Assembly (NCBI RefSeq): GCF_902830275.1
Contig: NZ_CADESW010000016.1
Coordinates: forward strand, 62,001-126,000
Length of the DNA: 64,000 nucleotides
Source: Burkholderia stagnalis
GTDB taxonomy: Bacteria; Pseudomonadota; Gammaproteobacteria; Burkholderiales; Burkholderiaceae
Direction: 5' to 3'
Each line of letters begins with the position of its first letter. Positions within the stretch are counted from its first letter, which is position 1. Positions 10,563 through 20,622 of this stretch are shown here, piece after piece. Below the pieces are notes generated by a model, which saw only the letters and a program-made list of their open reading frames with translations, was not told where the DNA came from and did not search any database. Both the position numbers and the translations under genes were made by a program.

Positions 10563-11456
10563 ATGAATTTTGCGCTGATTCTTTTTGTGCTCGTCGCGTT
10601 GACGGGCGTAGCGTGGGTGGCCGACAAGATGGTGTTCCTGCCGCAGCGCCGGCGGGCGGCGGATGCGGCAGTCGATGCGTTCGACCAGCAGCAGTCGCGC
10701 ATCGACAAGCGTTTCGCCGACGAGAACGCGTTGCAGACCCGTTCGAAGCTGCGCGACGAGAAGCTGCGCCAGCCGTGGTGGCTCGAGTACACGGCGAGCT
10801 TCTTCCCGGTGATCCTCGCGGTGTTCGTCGTGCGTTCGTTCATCGTCGAGCCGTTCAAGATCCCGTCGGGCTCGATGGTGCCGACGCTGCTCGTCGGCGA
10901 CTTCATCCTCGTCAACAAGTTCGACTACGGCCTGCGCATGCCGGTCACGAACACGAAGCTCACGCAGGGCCGCGCGCTCGAGCGCGGCGACGTCGTCGTG
11001 TTCCGCTATCCGAAGGACGAGTCGGTCGACTACATCAAGCGCGTGATCGGCCTGCCGGGCGACACGGTTGCCTATCAGGACAAGCAGCTGACGATCAACG
11101 GCAAGCCGGTGCCCGAAACGGCGCTGCCCGACTACTTCGACGACGAGCGGCAGAACTACGCGAAGCAGTTCGAGGAGTCGCTCGACGGCCGCAAGAATGC
11201 GATCCTCAACAATCAGGCGGTGCCGCCGTTCGTGATGGGCGCATACGACTACCCGTATCGCGACAACTGCACGTACAACAGCCGCGGCGTGATCTGCAAG
11301 GTGCCGGCCGGCCACTACTTCATGATGGGCGACAACCGCGACAACAGCGCGGACAGCCGCTACTGGGGTTTCGTGCCGGACAAGAACATCGTCGGCCGCG
11401 CGTTCTTCATCTGGATGAACTTCGGCGACCTGAAGCGCATCGGTTCCTTCAACTGA
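10563..11456 (+). CDS. lepB: Signal peptidase I
   Basis: Membrane-bound serine protease that removes Sec and Tat signal peptides. It has 297 residues with an N-terminal membrane anchor and a second hydrophobic segment (about 77-96). The Ser/Lys dyad is Ser104 (PSGSMVPTL) and Lys159 (YIKRVIGLPGD). The C-terminal box E, MGDNRDNSADSRYWGFV, is intact. Adjacent to lepA upstream and rnc downstream, as in many proteobacteria. Confidence 0.98.
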   Translation: MNFALILFVLVALTGVAWVADKMVFLPQRRRAADAAVDAFDQQQSRIDKRFADENALQTRSKLRDEKLRQPWWLEYTASFFPVILAVFVVRSFIVEPFKIPSGSMVPTLLVGDFILVNKFDYGLRMPVTNTKLTQGRALERGDVVVFRYPKDESVDYIKRVIGLPGDTVAYQDKQLTINGKPVPETALPDYFDDERQNYAKQFEESLDGRKNAILNNQAVPPFVMGAYDYPYRDNCTYNSRGVICKVPAGHYFMMGDNRDNSADSRYWGFVPDKNIVGRAFFIWMNFGDLKRIGSFN

Positions 11457-11609
11457 TATCGCCTGATTCACGCGCACGACGCGACGCACGGGCCGTGCCG
11501 CGTCGTGCCGAACTACTTTAAGAACCGGCGGTAACACCGCTTCGTCACGCCTTTTCGGGTCCGGCCGCGCCGTTTCGGCGCGACCGGCGCCCGCGTTATA
11601 CTCCTGCAC

Positions 11610-12881
11610 ATGCCCCTATCTCAGTTGGAAAGCCGGCTGCGCTACGAATTTCGCAATGCGGAATTGCTGCGCCAGGCTTTGACCCATCGCAGTCACAGCG
11701 CCACGCACAACGAACGGCTCGAGTTTCTCGGCGATTCCGTTCTGAATTGCGCGGTGGCGGCCCTTTTGTTCCAGCGTTTCGGCAAGCTGGACGAAGGCGA
11801 CCTGTCGCGCGTGCGGGCGAACCTCGTCAAGCAGCAGTCGCTGTATGAAATTGCTCAGGCCCTGAATATTTCCGATGGGCTGCGGCTCGGCGAAGGCGAA
11901 CTGCGCAGCGGCGGGTTCCGCCGGCCGTCGATCCTCGCGGACGCGTTCGAAGCCATCATCGGGGCCGTGTTCCTCGATGGCGGCTTCGAAGCCGCCCAAG
12001 GAGTGATCAAGCGGCTCTACGTGCCGATTCTCGACCACATCGATCCGCGCACGCTCGGCAAGGATGCGAAGACGCTGCTGCAGGAGTACCTGCAGGGGCA
12101 CAAGATCGCGCTGCCGACCTACACGGTCGTCGCGACGCATGGTGCGGCGCACAATCAGCAGTTCGAGGTCGAATGCACGGTGCCGAAGCTGGACGTGAAA
12201 GTGTCCGGTTCCGGCGCGAGCCGCCGGGCGGCCGAACAGGCCGCCGCGAAGAAGGCGCTCGACGAGGTGATGGCGGCCGCGCCGATGCTGGCCGCGAAGC
12301 CGAAGCGTTCGAAGAACGCACGCGCCGCCAAACATGTCGAGCCGGAAATCGTGCCCGGCGTGAAAGGCGTTCAGGAAGCGCTCGACCTGCGCTCGCCCGA
12401 GCGGAAGGAGCGTGCGGCGCGCGCCGAAGCGAAGGTCGCGGCGGCTCCGGCAGCCGCGGGCAGTGCGGCGGAGCCGGCCGAGCCACGCGCGGTGCAGGCG
12501 CCGGTCGCCACGATTCGTGCCGCGCATGTCGAGCATGGCGCGGAGCGCACCGAGCGAGCCGCAAAGGCTGCTGCAGACAAACCGGCCGAGAAGCCGGTTG
12601 AGAAGCCGGTTGAGAAGCCGGCCGACAAGCCTGTCGAGCGCGCGGATTTCGCGCCGAAAGCCGTCGACAAACCGTCCGACCCTGCGCCGCGCGCGGCCGG
12701 GCAAGGCGAGCCCGCCCCCCGCTCCGCCGACAAGCCGTCCGCCGGCAACGATGCCGCGCCGCGCGCGCTCGCCGAGCGTACGCCGCCGCGCGGGCGCGAC
12801 GCGACGTCCGGCCCGGACACGACACCCGGCGAACCGAGCCTCGCCGCCGCGCCGGCGCGCGTGGCCGATGCCGGCCACTGA
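11610..12881 (+). CDS. rnc: Ribonuclease III with long disordered C-terminal tail
   Basis: Endonuclease for double-stranded RNA, processing rRNA precursors and mRNAs. The nuclease domain spans about residues 1-150, with the signature [12 protein letters not shown] and second acidic cluster [15 protein letters not shown]. The double-stranded RNA-binding domain is about 155-225. The protein then continues for nearly 200 residues of Ala, Pro, Lys and Glu, including a repeated [17 protein letters not shown] stretch, giving 423 residues against about 225 for E. coli RNase III. era follows, as usual. The tail is uncommon and probably unstructured. Confidence 0.96.
   Translation: MPLSQLESRLRYEFRNAELLRQALTHRSHSATHNERLEFLGDSVLNCAVAALLFQRFGKLDEGDLSRVRANLVKQQSLYEIAQALNISDGLRLGEGELRSGGFRRPSILADAFEAIIGAVFLDGGFEAAQGVIKRLYVPILDHIDPRTLGKDAKTLLQEYLQGHKIALPTYTVVATHGAAHNQQFEVECTVPKLDVKVSGSGASRRAAEQAAAKKALDEVMAAAPMLAAKPKRSKNARAAKHVEPEIVPGVKGVQEALDLRSPERKERAARAEAKVAAAPAAAGSAAEPAEPRAVQAPVATIRAAHVEHGAERTERAAKAAADKPAEKPVEKPVEKPADKPVERADFAPKAVDKPSDPAPRAAGQGEPAPRSADKPSAGNDAAPRALAERTPPRGRDATSGPDTTPGEPSLAAAPARVADAGH
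12588..12623 (+). repeat. 12-bp in-frame tandem repeat within rnc
   Basis: Three consecutive copies of a 12-base unit (GAGAAGCCGGTT, the third copy ending CC) encode Glu-Lys-Pro-Val repeats in the RNase III tail. Because the unit is a multiple of three, changes in copy number would alter tail length without a frameshift. Confidence 0.85.
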
Positions 12882-12941
12882 ATTGCCCATCGATCGTGCC
12901 GCGCGCCGCGCGGCCGGTTCCGAACCTGTCTCCCAATCGAT

Positions 12942-13841
12942 ATGAACGCACCCGCTCCCTCTGGTTTCCGCTGCGGCATGATCGCGATCGTGGGCCGTCC
13001 GAACGTCGGCAAGTCGACGCTGATGAACGCGCTCGTCGGCCAGAAGATCAGCATCACGTCGCGCAAGGCGCAGACGACCCGCCACCGCATCACCGGCATC
13101 AACACGACCGAAGACGCGCAGTTCATCTTCGTCGATACGCCCGGTTTCCAGACCCGCCACAGCACCGCGCTGAACCGCTCGCTGAACCGCGCGGTCACGT
13201 CGACGCTGACGTCGGTCGACACGATCCTGTTCGTGATCGAAGCGGGCCGCTTCGGCCCGGACGACCAGAAGGTGCTCGACCTGATTCCGCCCGGCGTGCC
13301 GACGCTGCTGATTGCGAACAAGATCGACCAGGTTTCCGACAAGGCGACGCTGTTCCCGTTCATGCAGAAGATGAGCGCGCTGCGCGAGTTCGCCGAACTC
13401 GTGCCGCTGTCGGCCCGGCAGCCGGAAGACATCAAGCGTCTGCTGGAAACGATCAAGCCGTACCTGCCGGAAGGCGAGCCGATCTACGGCGAGGACGAGC
13501 TGACCGATCGCAGCTCGCGCTTCCTCGCGGCCGAGATCCTGCGCGAGAAGGTGTTCCGCTGGACCGGCGACGAGCTGCCGTACACGAGCACCGTCGTAAT
13601 CGACAAGTTCGAGGAGGAAGGGCGCCTGAAGCGCATCTTCGCGACGATCCTCGTCGAGCGCGATTCGCACAAGGCGATGGTGATCGGCAAGAAGGGCGAG
13701 AAGCTCAAGCAGATCAGCACCGAGGCGCGGATGGACATGGAGAAGCTGTTCGACGGCCCCGTGTATCTCGAGACCTTCGTCAAGGTGAGAAGCGGCTGGG
13801 CCGACAACGAAGCGGGGCTTCGTGCCTATGGGTACGAATGA
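12942..13841 (+). CDS. era: GTPase Era
   Basis: Essential GTPase for 16S rRNA maturation and 30S assembly. It has 299 residues. GTP motifs are GRPNVGKST (G1), DTPGF (G3) and NKID (G4). The C-terminal KH domain has the [13 protein letters not shown] signature (about residue 245). It overlaps the first bases of recO by 20 bases, implying translational coupling. Confidence 0.98.
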   Translation: MNAPAPSGFRCGMIAIVGRPNVGKSTLMNALVGQKISITSRKAQTTRHRITGINTTEDAQFIFVDTPGFQTRHSTALNRSLNRAVTSTLTSVDTILFVIEAGRFGPDDQKVLDLIPPGVPTLLIANKIDQVSDKATLFPFMQKMSALREFAELVPLSARQPEDIKRLLETIKPYLPEGEPIYGEDELTDRSSRFLAAEILREKVFRWTGDELPYTSTVVIDKFEEEGRLKRIFATILVERDSHKAMVIGKKGEKLKQISTEARMDMEKLFDGPVYLETFVKVRSGWADNEAGLRAYGYE

Positions 13842-14667
13842 CGCGCTGACGTCGACCGAAGACGCGGTGGCCCCCGGCGCGGACGACGCGCCGCCGCCTG
13901 CCGCGCCCCCCGCGCCGCCGCGCAAGACGCGGCGGGCGACGTCTCGCACGTCCGATTTCCGCGTCGCCGAGCAGCCGGCGTTCGTGCTGCACAGCTACCC
14001 CCATCGCGAAACGAGCCTGATCATCGACGTGCTGACGCGCGACCACGGCCGGCTCGCGCTCGTCGCGAAAGGCGCGAAGCGCCCGCATTCCGCGCTGCGC
14101 GGCGTGCTGCAGACGTTCCAGCCGCTGCTGCTGTCGTGGTCCGGCAAGTCCGAGGTGCGCACCCTGACGGGCGCCGAGTGGGTCGGCGGGATGCTCCCTC
14201 TCGGCGGCGACGCGCTGTTGTGCGGCTTCTACGCGAACGAGCTGCTCGTGAAGTTCTGCGCGCGCGAAGATCCGCAGCCGCCGCTGTTCAATCACTACGT
14301 GGTGACCCTCACGCGCCTCGCGCACGGCGAGCCCGCGGTGCAGGTGCTGCGCTCGTTCGAGCGCGTGCTGCTGCGCGAAACGGGCTATGCGATGGCGCTG
14401 CACCGCACGGTCGCGCGCCGCGCGGTCGAGCCCGACCGCCTGTACGTGTTCGATCCGGAGCGCGGCGTGCGCAACGCGGACGACGACGTGCCGTCGCACT
14501 GGCCGGTGATTGCCGGCCAGACGTTGCTCGACATGGAGCAGGACGATTACCATCGAGCCCAGACCGTCGCGCAAAGCAAGACGCTGATGCGCTTCCTGCT
14601 CAACACCTACCTCGGCGGCACGCCGCTCGCCACGCGCCAGATCCTGATCGACCTGCAAAACCTATGA
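13822..14667 (+). CDS. recO: DNA repair protein RecO
   Basis: Recombination mediator that loads RecA onto SSB-coated DNA with RecR. About 281 residues from GTG 13822, or 279 from ATG 13828. A Pro/Ala-rich, probably disordered N-terminus of about 45 residues precedes the OB-fold ([24 protein letters not shown]). The helical domain follows (ETGYAMAL near the middle). The gene overlaps era by 20 bases and pdxJ by 4 bases (ATGA). Confidence 0.94.
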   Translation: MPMGTNDALTSTEDAVAPGADDAPPPAAPPAPPRKTRRATSRTSDFRVAEQPAFVLHSYPHRETSLIIDVLTRDHGRLALVAKGAKRPHSALRGVLQTFQPLLLSWSGKSEVRTLTGAEWVGGMLPLGGDALLCGFYANELLVKFCAREDPQPPLFNHYVVTLTRLAHGEPAVQVLRSFERVLLRETGYAMALHRTVARRAVEPDRLYVFDPERGVRNADDDVPSHWPVIAGQTLLDMEQDDYHRAQTVAQSKTLMRFLLNTYLGGTPLATRQILIDLQNL

Positions 14668-15437
14668 GCTTCTTCCTGACCTCGCCGACCGCCATCGACC
14701 TCGGCGTCAACATCGACCACGTCGCGACGCTGCGCAACGCGCGCGGCACGACCTATCCGGACCCGATCCGCGCGGCCCTTGCCGCGGAAGAAGCGGGCGC
14801 CGACGCAATTACGCTGCACCTGCGCGAGGACCGCCGGCACATCGTCGACGCGGACGTGCGCAAGCTGCGCCCGCTGCTGAAGACGCGGATGAACCTCGAA
14901 TGCGCGGTGACGGCCGAGATGCTCGACATCGCCTGCGAAGTGCAGCCGCACGACGCGTGCCTCGTGCCGGAAAAGCGCGAGGAGCTGACGACCGAAGGCG
15001 GTCTCGACGTCGCGGGCCGCTTCGAGGCCGTGCGTGCGGCATGCCGGCAGCTCGCCGATGCGGGCGTGCGCGTGTCGCTGTTCATCGACCCGGACGAGAC
15101 GCAGATCCGCGCCGCGCAGGAAGCGGGCGCGCCGGTGATCGAGCTGCATACGGGCCGTTACGCGGATGCGCATGACGCAGCCGAGCAGCAGCGCGAATAC
15201 GAGCGCATCGTCGCGAGCGTGCAGGTTGGCCGGCAGCTCGGCCTGAAGGTCAACGCAGGGCACGGCCTGCATTACACGAACGTGCAGCAGATCGCCGCGA
15301 TCGACGGCATCGTCGAGCTGAACATCGGCCACGCGATCGTCGCGCATTCGATCTTCGCGGGCTGGGACAACGCGGTGCGCGAGATGAAGGCGATCATGGT
15401 CGCCGCGCGCGTCGCGGCGCTGCACGGCACGCGCTGA
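14664..15437 (+). CDS. pdxJ: Pyridoxine 5'-phosphate synthase
   Basis: Condenses 1-deoxyxylulose 5-phosphate with aminoacetone 3-phosphate to make pyridoxine phosphate in de novo vitamin B6 synthesis. It has 257 residues, started at the ATG that overlaps the recO stop. Family motifs are [17 protein letters not shown] at the N-terminus, [12 protein letters not shown], and the late [10 protein letters not shown] and [13 protein letters not shown] loops of the TIM barrel. The adjacent acpS is a conserved neighbour. Confidence 0.97.
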   Translation: MSFFLTSPTAIDLGVNIDHVATLRNARGTTYPDPIRAALAAEEAGADAITLHLREDRRHIVDADVRKLRPLLKTRMNLECAVTAEMLDIACEVQPHDACLVPEKREELTTEGGLDVAGRFEAVRAACRQLADAGVRVSLFIDPDETQIRAAQEAGAPVIELHTGRYADAHDAAEQQREYERIVASVQVGRQLGLKVNAGHGLHYTNVQQIAAIDGIVELNIGHAIVAHSIFAGWDNAVREMKAIMVAARVAALHGTR

Positions 15438-15446
15438 GCCGAGCGC

Positions 15447-15866
15447 ATGACGATCTACGGCATCGGCACCGACGTCGTCCAGGTGAGCCGGATCGCGGCG
15501 GTGCTCGAGCGCACCGGCGGCCGGTTCGCGGAGAAGGTGCTCGGGCCCGACGAACTGCGAGTCTTCCGCGCGCGCCGCGCGCGTTCCGAGGCGCGCGGCA
15601 TCGCGTTCCTCGCGACGCGCTTCTCCGCGAAGGAAGCGTTCTCGAAGGCGATCGGGCTCGGCATGCACTGGCCGATGACGTGGCGCGCGCTGCAAACCCT
15701 CAATCAACCGAGCGGCGAACCGTATGTCGTCGCGTCCGGCGAGCTGGCCGACTGGCTCGCGGCGCGCGGCATCACCGCCCGCGTGACGGTCAGCGACGAG
15801 CGCGACTACGCGGTGTCGTTCGTGATCGCCGAGACCGATCTGCCGGTTGCCCGAACTTCTCCCTGA
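15447..15866 (+). CDS. acpS: Holo-ACP synthase
   Basis: Transfers 4'-phosphopantetheine from CoA to Ser37 of AcpP. It has 139 residues. The metal-binding aspartate is in the N-terminal [14 protein letters not shown] motif, and the second signature, [17 protein letters not shown], supplies the catalytic glutamate and lysine. It is encoded 9 bases after pdxJ and 15 bases before nagZ. Confidence 0.97.
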   Translation: MTIYGIGTDVVQVSRIAAVLERTGGRFAEKVLGPDELRVFRARRARSEARGIAFLATRFSAKEAFSKAIGLGMHWPMTWRALQTLNQPSGEPYVVASGELADWLAARGITARVTVSDERDYAVSFVIAETDLPVARTSP

Positions 15867-15881
15867 CGGATTCCCGATTCG

Positions 15882-16910
15882 ATGAAAACGACTCCCGGCC
15901 CGGTCATGCTCGACGTCGTCGGCACGGCCCTGACGCGCGACGATGCGCGCCGTCTTGCGCATCCGAACACCGGTGGCGTGATCCTGTTCGCGCGGCATTT
16001 CCAGAACCGCGCGCAACTGTCCGCGCTGACCGACGCGATCCGCGCGGTCCGCGAAGACGTGCTGATCGCCGTCGACCACGAGGGCGGCCGCGTGCAGCGC
16101 TTCCGCACTGACGGTTTCACTGTGCTGCCCGCGATGCGCCGTCTCGGCGAACTGTGGGACCGCGACGTGCTGCTCGCGAGCAAGGTCGCGACGGCGGTCG
16201 GCTATGTCCTCGCGGCCGAGCTGCGCGCGTGCGGGATCGACATGAGCTTCACGCCGGTGCTCGATCTCGACTACGGCCACTCGAAGGTGATCGGCGATCG
16301 CGCGTTCCATCGCGATCCGCGCGTCGTCACGCTGCTCGCGAAGAGCGTCAACCACGGGCTCGCGCTCGCCGGCATGGCGAACTGCGGCAAGCATTTCCCG
16401 GGGCACGGCTTCGCGGAAGCCGACTCGCACGTCGCGCTGCCGACCGACGACCGGCCGCTCGACACGATCCTCGCGAACGACGTCGCGCCGTACGACTGGC
16501 TCGGCCTGTCGCTGTCGGCGGTGATTCCCGCGCACGTGATCTACACGCAGGTCGACGCGCGGCCGGCCGGCTTCTCGCGGGTCTGGCTGCAGGACATCCT
16601 GCGCGGCCGGCTCGGCTTCACGGGCGCGATCTTCAGCGACGACCTGTCGATGGAGGCCGCGCGCGAAGGCGGCACGCTCACGCAGGCGGCCGATGCGGCA
16701 CTCGCGGCCGGCTGCGACATGGTGCTCGTGTGCAACCAGCCGGAAGCGGCCGAAGTCGTGCTGAACGGGCTGAAGGCGCAGCCGTCGCCTGAGTCGGTGC
16801 GCCGCATCAAGCGGATGCGCGCGCGCGGCAAGCCGGCAAAGTGGGACAAGCTGATTGCTCAGCCCGAGTACCTGCAAGCGCAGGCGCTGTTGCGCAGCGC
16901 GCTGGCGTAA
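15882..16910 (+). CDS. nagZ: Beta-N-acetylhexosaminidase NagZ
   Basis: Cytoplasmic GH3 enzyme that removes GlcNAc from anhydromuropeptides during cell-wall recycling. It has 342 residues. Signature elements are IAVDHEGGRVQRF and KHFPGHGFAEADSHVALP, whose His and Asp form the mobile catalytic dyad. The nucleophile aspartate is in IFSDDLSMEAA. In bacteria with AmpR-AmpC, NagZ products induce beta-lactamase. Last gene of the 17-kb co-directional block; a terminator follows. Confidence 0.96.
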   Translation: MKTTPGPVMLDVVGTALTRDDARRLAHPNTGGVILFARHFQNRAQLSALTDAIRAVREDVLIAVDHEGGRVQRFRTDGFTVLPAMRRLGELWDRDVLLASKVATAVGYVLAAELRACGIDMSFTPVLDLDYGHSKVIGDRAFHRDPRVVTLLAKSVNHGLALAGMANCGKHFPGHGFAEADSHVALPTDDRPLDTILANDVAPYDWLGLSLSAVIPAHVIYTQVDARPAGFSRVWLQDILRGRLGFTGAIFSDDLSMEAAREGGTLTQAADAALAAGCDMVLVCNQPEAAEVVLNGLKAQPSPESVRRIKRMRARGKPAKWDKLIAQPEYLQAQALLRSALA

Positions 16911-16947
16911 GCGGGGCAGCGCGCGGGCATCGCGCGCGAACGGAAAA

Positions 16948-16981
16948 CGAAAAGGCCGCGCACGATTGCGCGGCCTTTTCG
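16948..16981. terminator. Bidirectional terminator, nagZ / response regulator
   Basis: An 8-base-plus stem (AAAAGGCCGCGC pairing with GCGCGGCCTTTT) with a short loop and T-run on both strands. It lies between two convergent genes and can end transcription of both nagZ and the minus-strand regulator. Confidence 0.85.
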
Positions 16982-17008
16982 TTCGGGCGATGTTTTTTCA
17001 GCCGACGC

Positions 17009-18394
17009 TCAATTCACCTTCATCCGCTGCAGCTTGTTGTACAGCGTCTTCGGGCTGATGCCGAGCAGCGTCGCCGCGCGATGGCGCGTGCCGCCGACCG
17101 CATCGAGGGTCGCGCGGATCAGCAGATCCTCCACATCCGACAGCGGCGTGCCGACCTTGATCTGCACGCTGCTGCCGTTCAGCGCGGCGCCGGCGGAGAA
17201 GCTGGCTTCGCCCGCGCGCAGCGTGTCGATGAAATCGCCGGACGCATCGTACGCGAAGCGCACGCGCTCCTGCAATTCACGCACGTTGCCCGGCCAATCG
17301 TAGGACAGGCATTCGCGCACGAAGCCCGGCGCGGCGCGCTTGTCGGTCGTGCCGCGGCCGGTTGCGAGCGCATCGCGGTTCAGTTCGTCGATCAACGCAT
17401 CGGCAATCGCGAGCGCGTCGCCGTCGCGCTCGCGCAGCGGCGGCATCGTGATCGACGACGCATCGAGGCGCAGCCACAAGTCTTCGCGCAGCGTGCCGTT
17501 CGCCACCGCTTCGCGCGCCGGGCGGCGCGTGGTGGCGATCAGCCGGAAGTCGCTCGCCACCGGGCTCGTGCCGCCGATGCGCATGAAGTTCTGCGAATCG
17601 ATGGCCTGCAGCAGCGCTTCCTGCAACACGATCGGCAGCGCGGTGATCTCGTCGAGGAACAGCGTGCCGCCGCTCGCCTGCTCGAACAGGCCGGACTCGC
17701 GCCGCTCGGCGCCGTCGAACGCGCCGCGCTCATGGCCGAACAGCACGCTGTCGAGCGACGCGCCCTCGCGGCCGGCCTGCGCAAGCGTGCGGCAGTCGAA
17801 CGCGACGAACGGCCCCTTGCGGCGCCGGCTCAGCTCGTGCAGCGTGCGTGCGGCCAGCTTCTTGCCGGTGCCGGCTTCGCCCGAGAACAGCACCGCCGTT
17901 TCGGTGCGCGCGTTGTGCTCGATCATGTCGTAGACGTGCTGCATCGCGTCGCTGTGGCCGACCAGCGCGCCGAAGCGGCCGAGATGCCGCAGCGACGCGC
18001 GCAGCGACTGGACTTCGTCGATCAGTTCGTACGGCCGAGGAATGCGCGCGAGCAGGCTGCGCAGGCGCGGGATGTTGATCGGCTTGAGCAGGTAGTCCCA
18101 GATCCCGTGGCGCAGGCCTTCGATCGCGCTTTCGACCGTCGCGTTGCCGGTCAGCACGATGACAGGCAGCGAACCGTTCGGCTGCTGCTGCGGCAGGTGC
18201 TGAAGCAGGTCGAACCCGCTGCCGTCCGGCAGGTTCAGGTCGACGAGGACCACGTCCGGAATCGAGCGGCCGAGCGCGGTGCGCGCTTCGGCGAGCGACG
18301 TGGCCGTGTCGACCGAGAAGCCGTCCGCGGCGAGCAGCGCGGTGAGGCCGGACAGGCTGTTGGGATCGTCTTCGACAATCAGGGCGTGTGGCAT
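17009..18394 (-). CDS. NtrC-family response regulator with altered GAFTGA loop
   Basis: 461 residues from the ATG at 18394. The receiver domain (1-120) has phosphoacceptor Asp52 in VVLVDLNLPDG. The AAA+ sigma-54 interaction domain follows (about 135-370), with Walker A GEAGTGKKLA, Walker B GGTLFLDEI and arginine-finger region PPLRERDGD. The C-terminal Fis-type helix-turn-helix ends GISPKTLYNKLQRM. The loop that contacts sigma-54, normally GAFTGA, reads GAFDGA (residues 224-229). That threonine is normally critical, so true sigma-54 activation is uncertain. No sensor kinase gene is adjacent. Targets are unknown. Confidence 0.88.
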   Translation of the reverse strand: MPHALIVEDDPNSLSGLTALLAADGFSVDTATSLAEARTALGRSIPDVVLVDLNLPDGSGFDLLQHLPQQQPNGSLPVIVLTGNATVESAIEGLRHGIWDYLLKPINIPRLRSLLARIPRPYELIDEVQSLRASLRHLGRFGALVGHSDAMQHVYDMIEHNARTETAVLFSGEAGTGKKLAARTLHELSRRRKGPFVAFDCRTLAQAGREGASLDSVLFGHERGAFDGAERRESGLFEQASGGTLFLDEITALPIVLQEALLQAIDSQNFMRIGGTSPVASDFRLIATTRRPAREAVANGTLREDLWLRLDASSITMPPLRERDGDALAIADALIDELNRDALATGRGTTDKRAAPGFVRECLSYDWPGNVRELQERVRFAYDASGDFIDTLRAGEASFSAGAALNGSSVQIKVGTPLSDVEDLLIRATLDAVGGTRHRAATLLGISPKTLYNKLQRMKVN

Positions 18395-18610
18395 GGTGGA
18401 CGCGTGTCGTGTCAAATGAGGCGGGCCATCGGCCGAGAACCCGCAGCCGCATTTTTGAGATTAAAAACTGATTTTATGCCCCGGCGAACGCGTGACGCAG
18501 ATTATTTCTCCGTCGCTATAAAACAGTTACCGATGATACAAATTGAATATCTTTATCGGTGGCTTTTGTGCTTCATCTCGCTGCGCAGTGGGGGGCGCTG
18601 TTGCGGCCGG

Positions 18611-18640
18611 CAAAACAAAAAGCGCCCCGAAGGGCGCTTT
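18611..18640 (-). terminator. Terminator of efp
   Basis: Stem AAAGCGCCC / GGGCGCTTT with a CGAA loop. On the minus strand it is followed by TTTTTGTTTTG. It lies 26 bases past the efp stop, and separates efp from the minus-strand regulator downstream. Confidence 0.85.
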
Positions 18641-18665
18641 GTTCGGCGCGGAAACCGCTTCGCGG

Positions 18666-19223
18666 TTACGCGCGGCTGCGGTACTCGTGCGTACGCGTAT
18701 CGATTTCGATCTTGTCGCCGGTGTTGCAGAACAGCGGAACCTGCAGTTCGAAACCGGTTGCAAGCTTCGCGTTCTTCAGCACCTTGCCCGACGACGTGTC
18801 GCCCTTGACGGCCGGCTCGGTGTAGGTGATCTCGCGAACCAGGACCGTCGGCAGTTCGACCGAAATCGCCTTCTCGTTGTAGAACACGACTTCGCATGCC
18901 ATGCCGTCTTCGAGATAGTTGAGCGCGTCGCCCATCATTTCGGCTTCGACTTCGAACTGGTTGTAGTCGGCGTCCATGAACACGTACATCGGGTCGGCGA
19001 AGTACGAGTACGTCACTTCCTTGCGGTCGAGCACGACGACGTCGAACTTGTCGTCGGCCTTGTAGACCGACTCCTGACCCGCGTTGGTCAGCAGGTTCTT
19101 CATCTTCATCTTGACGACGGCGGCGTTACGGCCGGACTTGTTGTATTCCGTCTTCGAGATGACCCAAGCGTCGCTGCCGATTTGCACGACGTTGCCTACG
19201 CGGAGTTCCTGTGCGGTTTTCAT
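18666..19223 (-). CDS. efp: Elongation factor P, Arg32 (rhamnosylated) type
   Basis: EF-P relieves ribosome stalling at consecutive prolines. The 185 residues cover the three beta-barrel domains. The modified loop reads YNKSGRNAA, placing arginine at position 32 where E. coli has a lysine (Lys34). Arginine here is the hallmark of the EF-P subfamily that EarP modifies with rhamnose. earP is directly upstream on the same strand, 127 bases away, which supports this. The domain III signature near the C-terminus ([20 protein letters not shown]) is present. Confidence 0.98.
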   Translation of the reverse strand: MKTAQELRVGNVVQIGSDAWVISKTEYNKSGRNAAVVKMKMKNLLTNAGQESVYKADDKFDVVVLDRKEVTYSYFADPMYVFMDADYNQFEVEAEMMGDALNYLEDGMACEVVFYNEKAISVELPTVLVREITYTEPAVKGDTSSGKVLKNAKLATGFELQVPLFCNTGDKIEIDTRTHEYRSRA

Positions 19224-19350
19224 GAAAAACTGTCCTGATCAAATCAAATTAAAGGTGCCTGAGCGTTGCGCAACGGCGGACGGCGCAAGCAGATGCGTTC
19301 CGGTGGGCACCCAAAGCAAGCGCTTGCGTGGTCAGCCGTCGGATAACCGC

Positions 19351-20544
19351 TTATTTTAACTGAGATTTTGCATATTCCGCCAGCTTTCCGGCAAGGTCGC
19401 CGACCGCGGCCAGCGCATCGGCCCAGCGGATCGCATTCGCCTGCAGCGCCGCGCGGTGCTGCCAGAAATCGGCCCAGTCCGGTGCGCCGGCGCCGTTCCA
19501 CGCATGCCAGAACCGCGCGAGCGCCCGGCCGGGCGCGTCGTCGAGGCCTTCGGACAAGTGCGCGAGCGCCGCGTCGAGCTTCGGCAGGTGCGCGTCGTCG
19601 GCCTGCGGGTAGATGTGCCAGACGAACGGCCGGCGCGCCCACTGCGCGCGCACGAACGAATCCTCGCCGCGCACGAAGTTCAGGTCGCTGACCCACAGCA
19701 GCGGGTCGTAGTCGGCCTGCGGGACGAACGCGAGCCCGCAGGCGGTGACGCTGCCGCAGCTCGCCCGCGCGCCGGCGCCGAACGACTCGACCCCGAAAAA
19801 GCGTGCGACGCGCGGCGACACGCGCCCTTCGGGCACGAGTGCGACGACGGGCGACGCGCCGTCGCGCCACTGTTGGAGCAGCGCATCGACGGCGGGGTTG
19901 TCGTACGCGAACAGGCTGACGACCGTCGTGCCGGGCGCGGGCGGCGTGTCGCCGGTCGCACGCTGCCACCAGGCCGCGCGCGCCTGCGCGTCGGCGTCGA
20001 AGGCGGCGCGGCGCGCGTCGAGGTCGCGCTCCTTCAGCACGCCGCCGGTGCCGGCCGACAGGCCGGGGAAGAAGAACGTCTTGACGAGCGGGTAGCGCGG
20101 GTGCGGCGACGGCCGCAGGTGGAAATCGGCCACCCAGTCCTCGGCGCTCAGGTATTCGAGATTGATCCACACGGGCCGGCGCGCGCGGCGCGCCATCGCG
20201 GCGAGATACGCGCCGGGCAGCTCGCACGCGAATGCCTCGATCACGATGTCGGCGATCTCGATCGCATCGCCGACCTGCGCATGCCAGTGTTCGATCACGA
20301 CCCCGTCGGCGGCCTGCCGCACCGCGTCGGGATCCACGCCGGGCAGCAGGCGCGCGAACGTGCGCAGGTCGTCGACGAACAGGCGCACCTGCCAGCCGTG
20401 TTCGTGCGCGAGCTGGCGCGCGAGGCGCCAGCACACGCCGATGTCGCCGAAGTTGTCGACGACCGTGCAGAAGAGGTCGCAGGCGAGCGGTTCGTCCGGC
20501 GCGCGCGGCGTCGGGTCGTGGGGGCGGGAAGCGGTACGTGGCAT
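19351..20544 (-). CDS. earP: EF-P arginine rhamnosyltransferase EarP
   Basis: Inverting glycosyltransferase of GT-B fold that attaches L-rhamnose from dTDP-rhamnose to Arg32 of EF-P. It has 397 residues with the family N-terminal motif [18 protein letters not shown]. The C-terminal donor-site segment carries [20 protein letters not shown] with the conserved glutamate. Formerly DUF2331. The pairing with an Arg32 efp is diagnostic. The N-terminal 18 or so residues look like a non-conserved extension. Confidence 0.95.
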   Translation of the reverse strand: MPRTASRPHDPTPRAPDEPLACDLFCTVVDNFGDIGVCWRLARQLAHEHGWQVRLFVDDLRTFARLLPGVDPDAVRQAADGVVIEHWHAQVGDAIEIADIVIEAFACELPGAYLAAMARRARRPVWINLEYLSAEDWVADFHLRPSPHPRYPLVKTFFFPGLSAGTGGVLKERDLDARRAAFDADAQARAAWWQRATGDTPPAPGTTVVSLFAYDNPAVDALLQQWRDGASPVVALVPEGRVSPRVARFFGVESFGAGARASCGSVTACGLAFVPQADYDPLLWVSDLNFVRGEDSFVRAQWARRPFVWHIYPQADDAHLPKLDAALAHLSEGLDDAPGRALARFWHAWNGAGAPDWADFWQHRAALQANAIRWADALAAVGDLAGKLAEYAKSQLK

Positions 20545-20622
20545 CGAAGCGGGCGGTTGGAATGCTCTAAACTGGCGATTCTAATGGACCCGTTCGTGCG
20601 CCTCGCGGCGCACGGATCACGC

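Noticed and set aside
16841-18808. 655-codon plus-strand frame opposite the response regulator and efp
   Set aside because: Antisense shadow of the NtrC-type regulator; Arg/Gln/Val-rich with no motifs.
19456-20622. N-terminal extension of uvrC by nearly 390 codons
   Set aside because: The extension is antisense to earP; UvrC family similarity begins right after the ATG at 20623.
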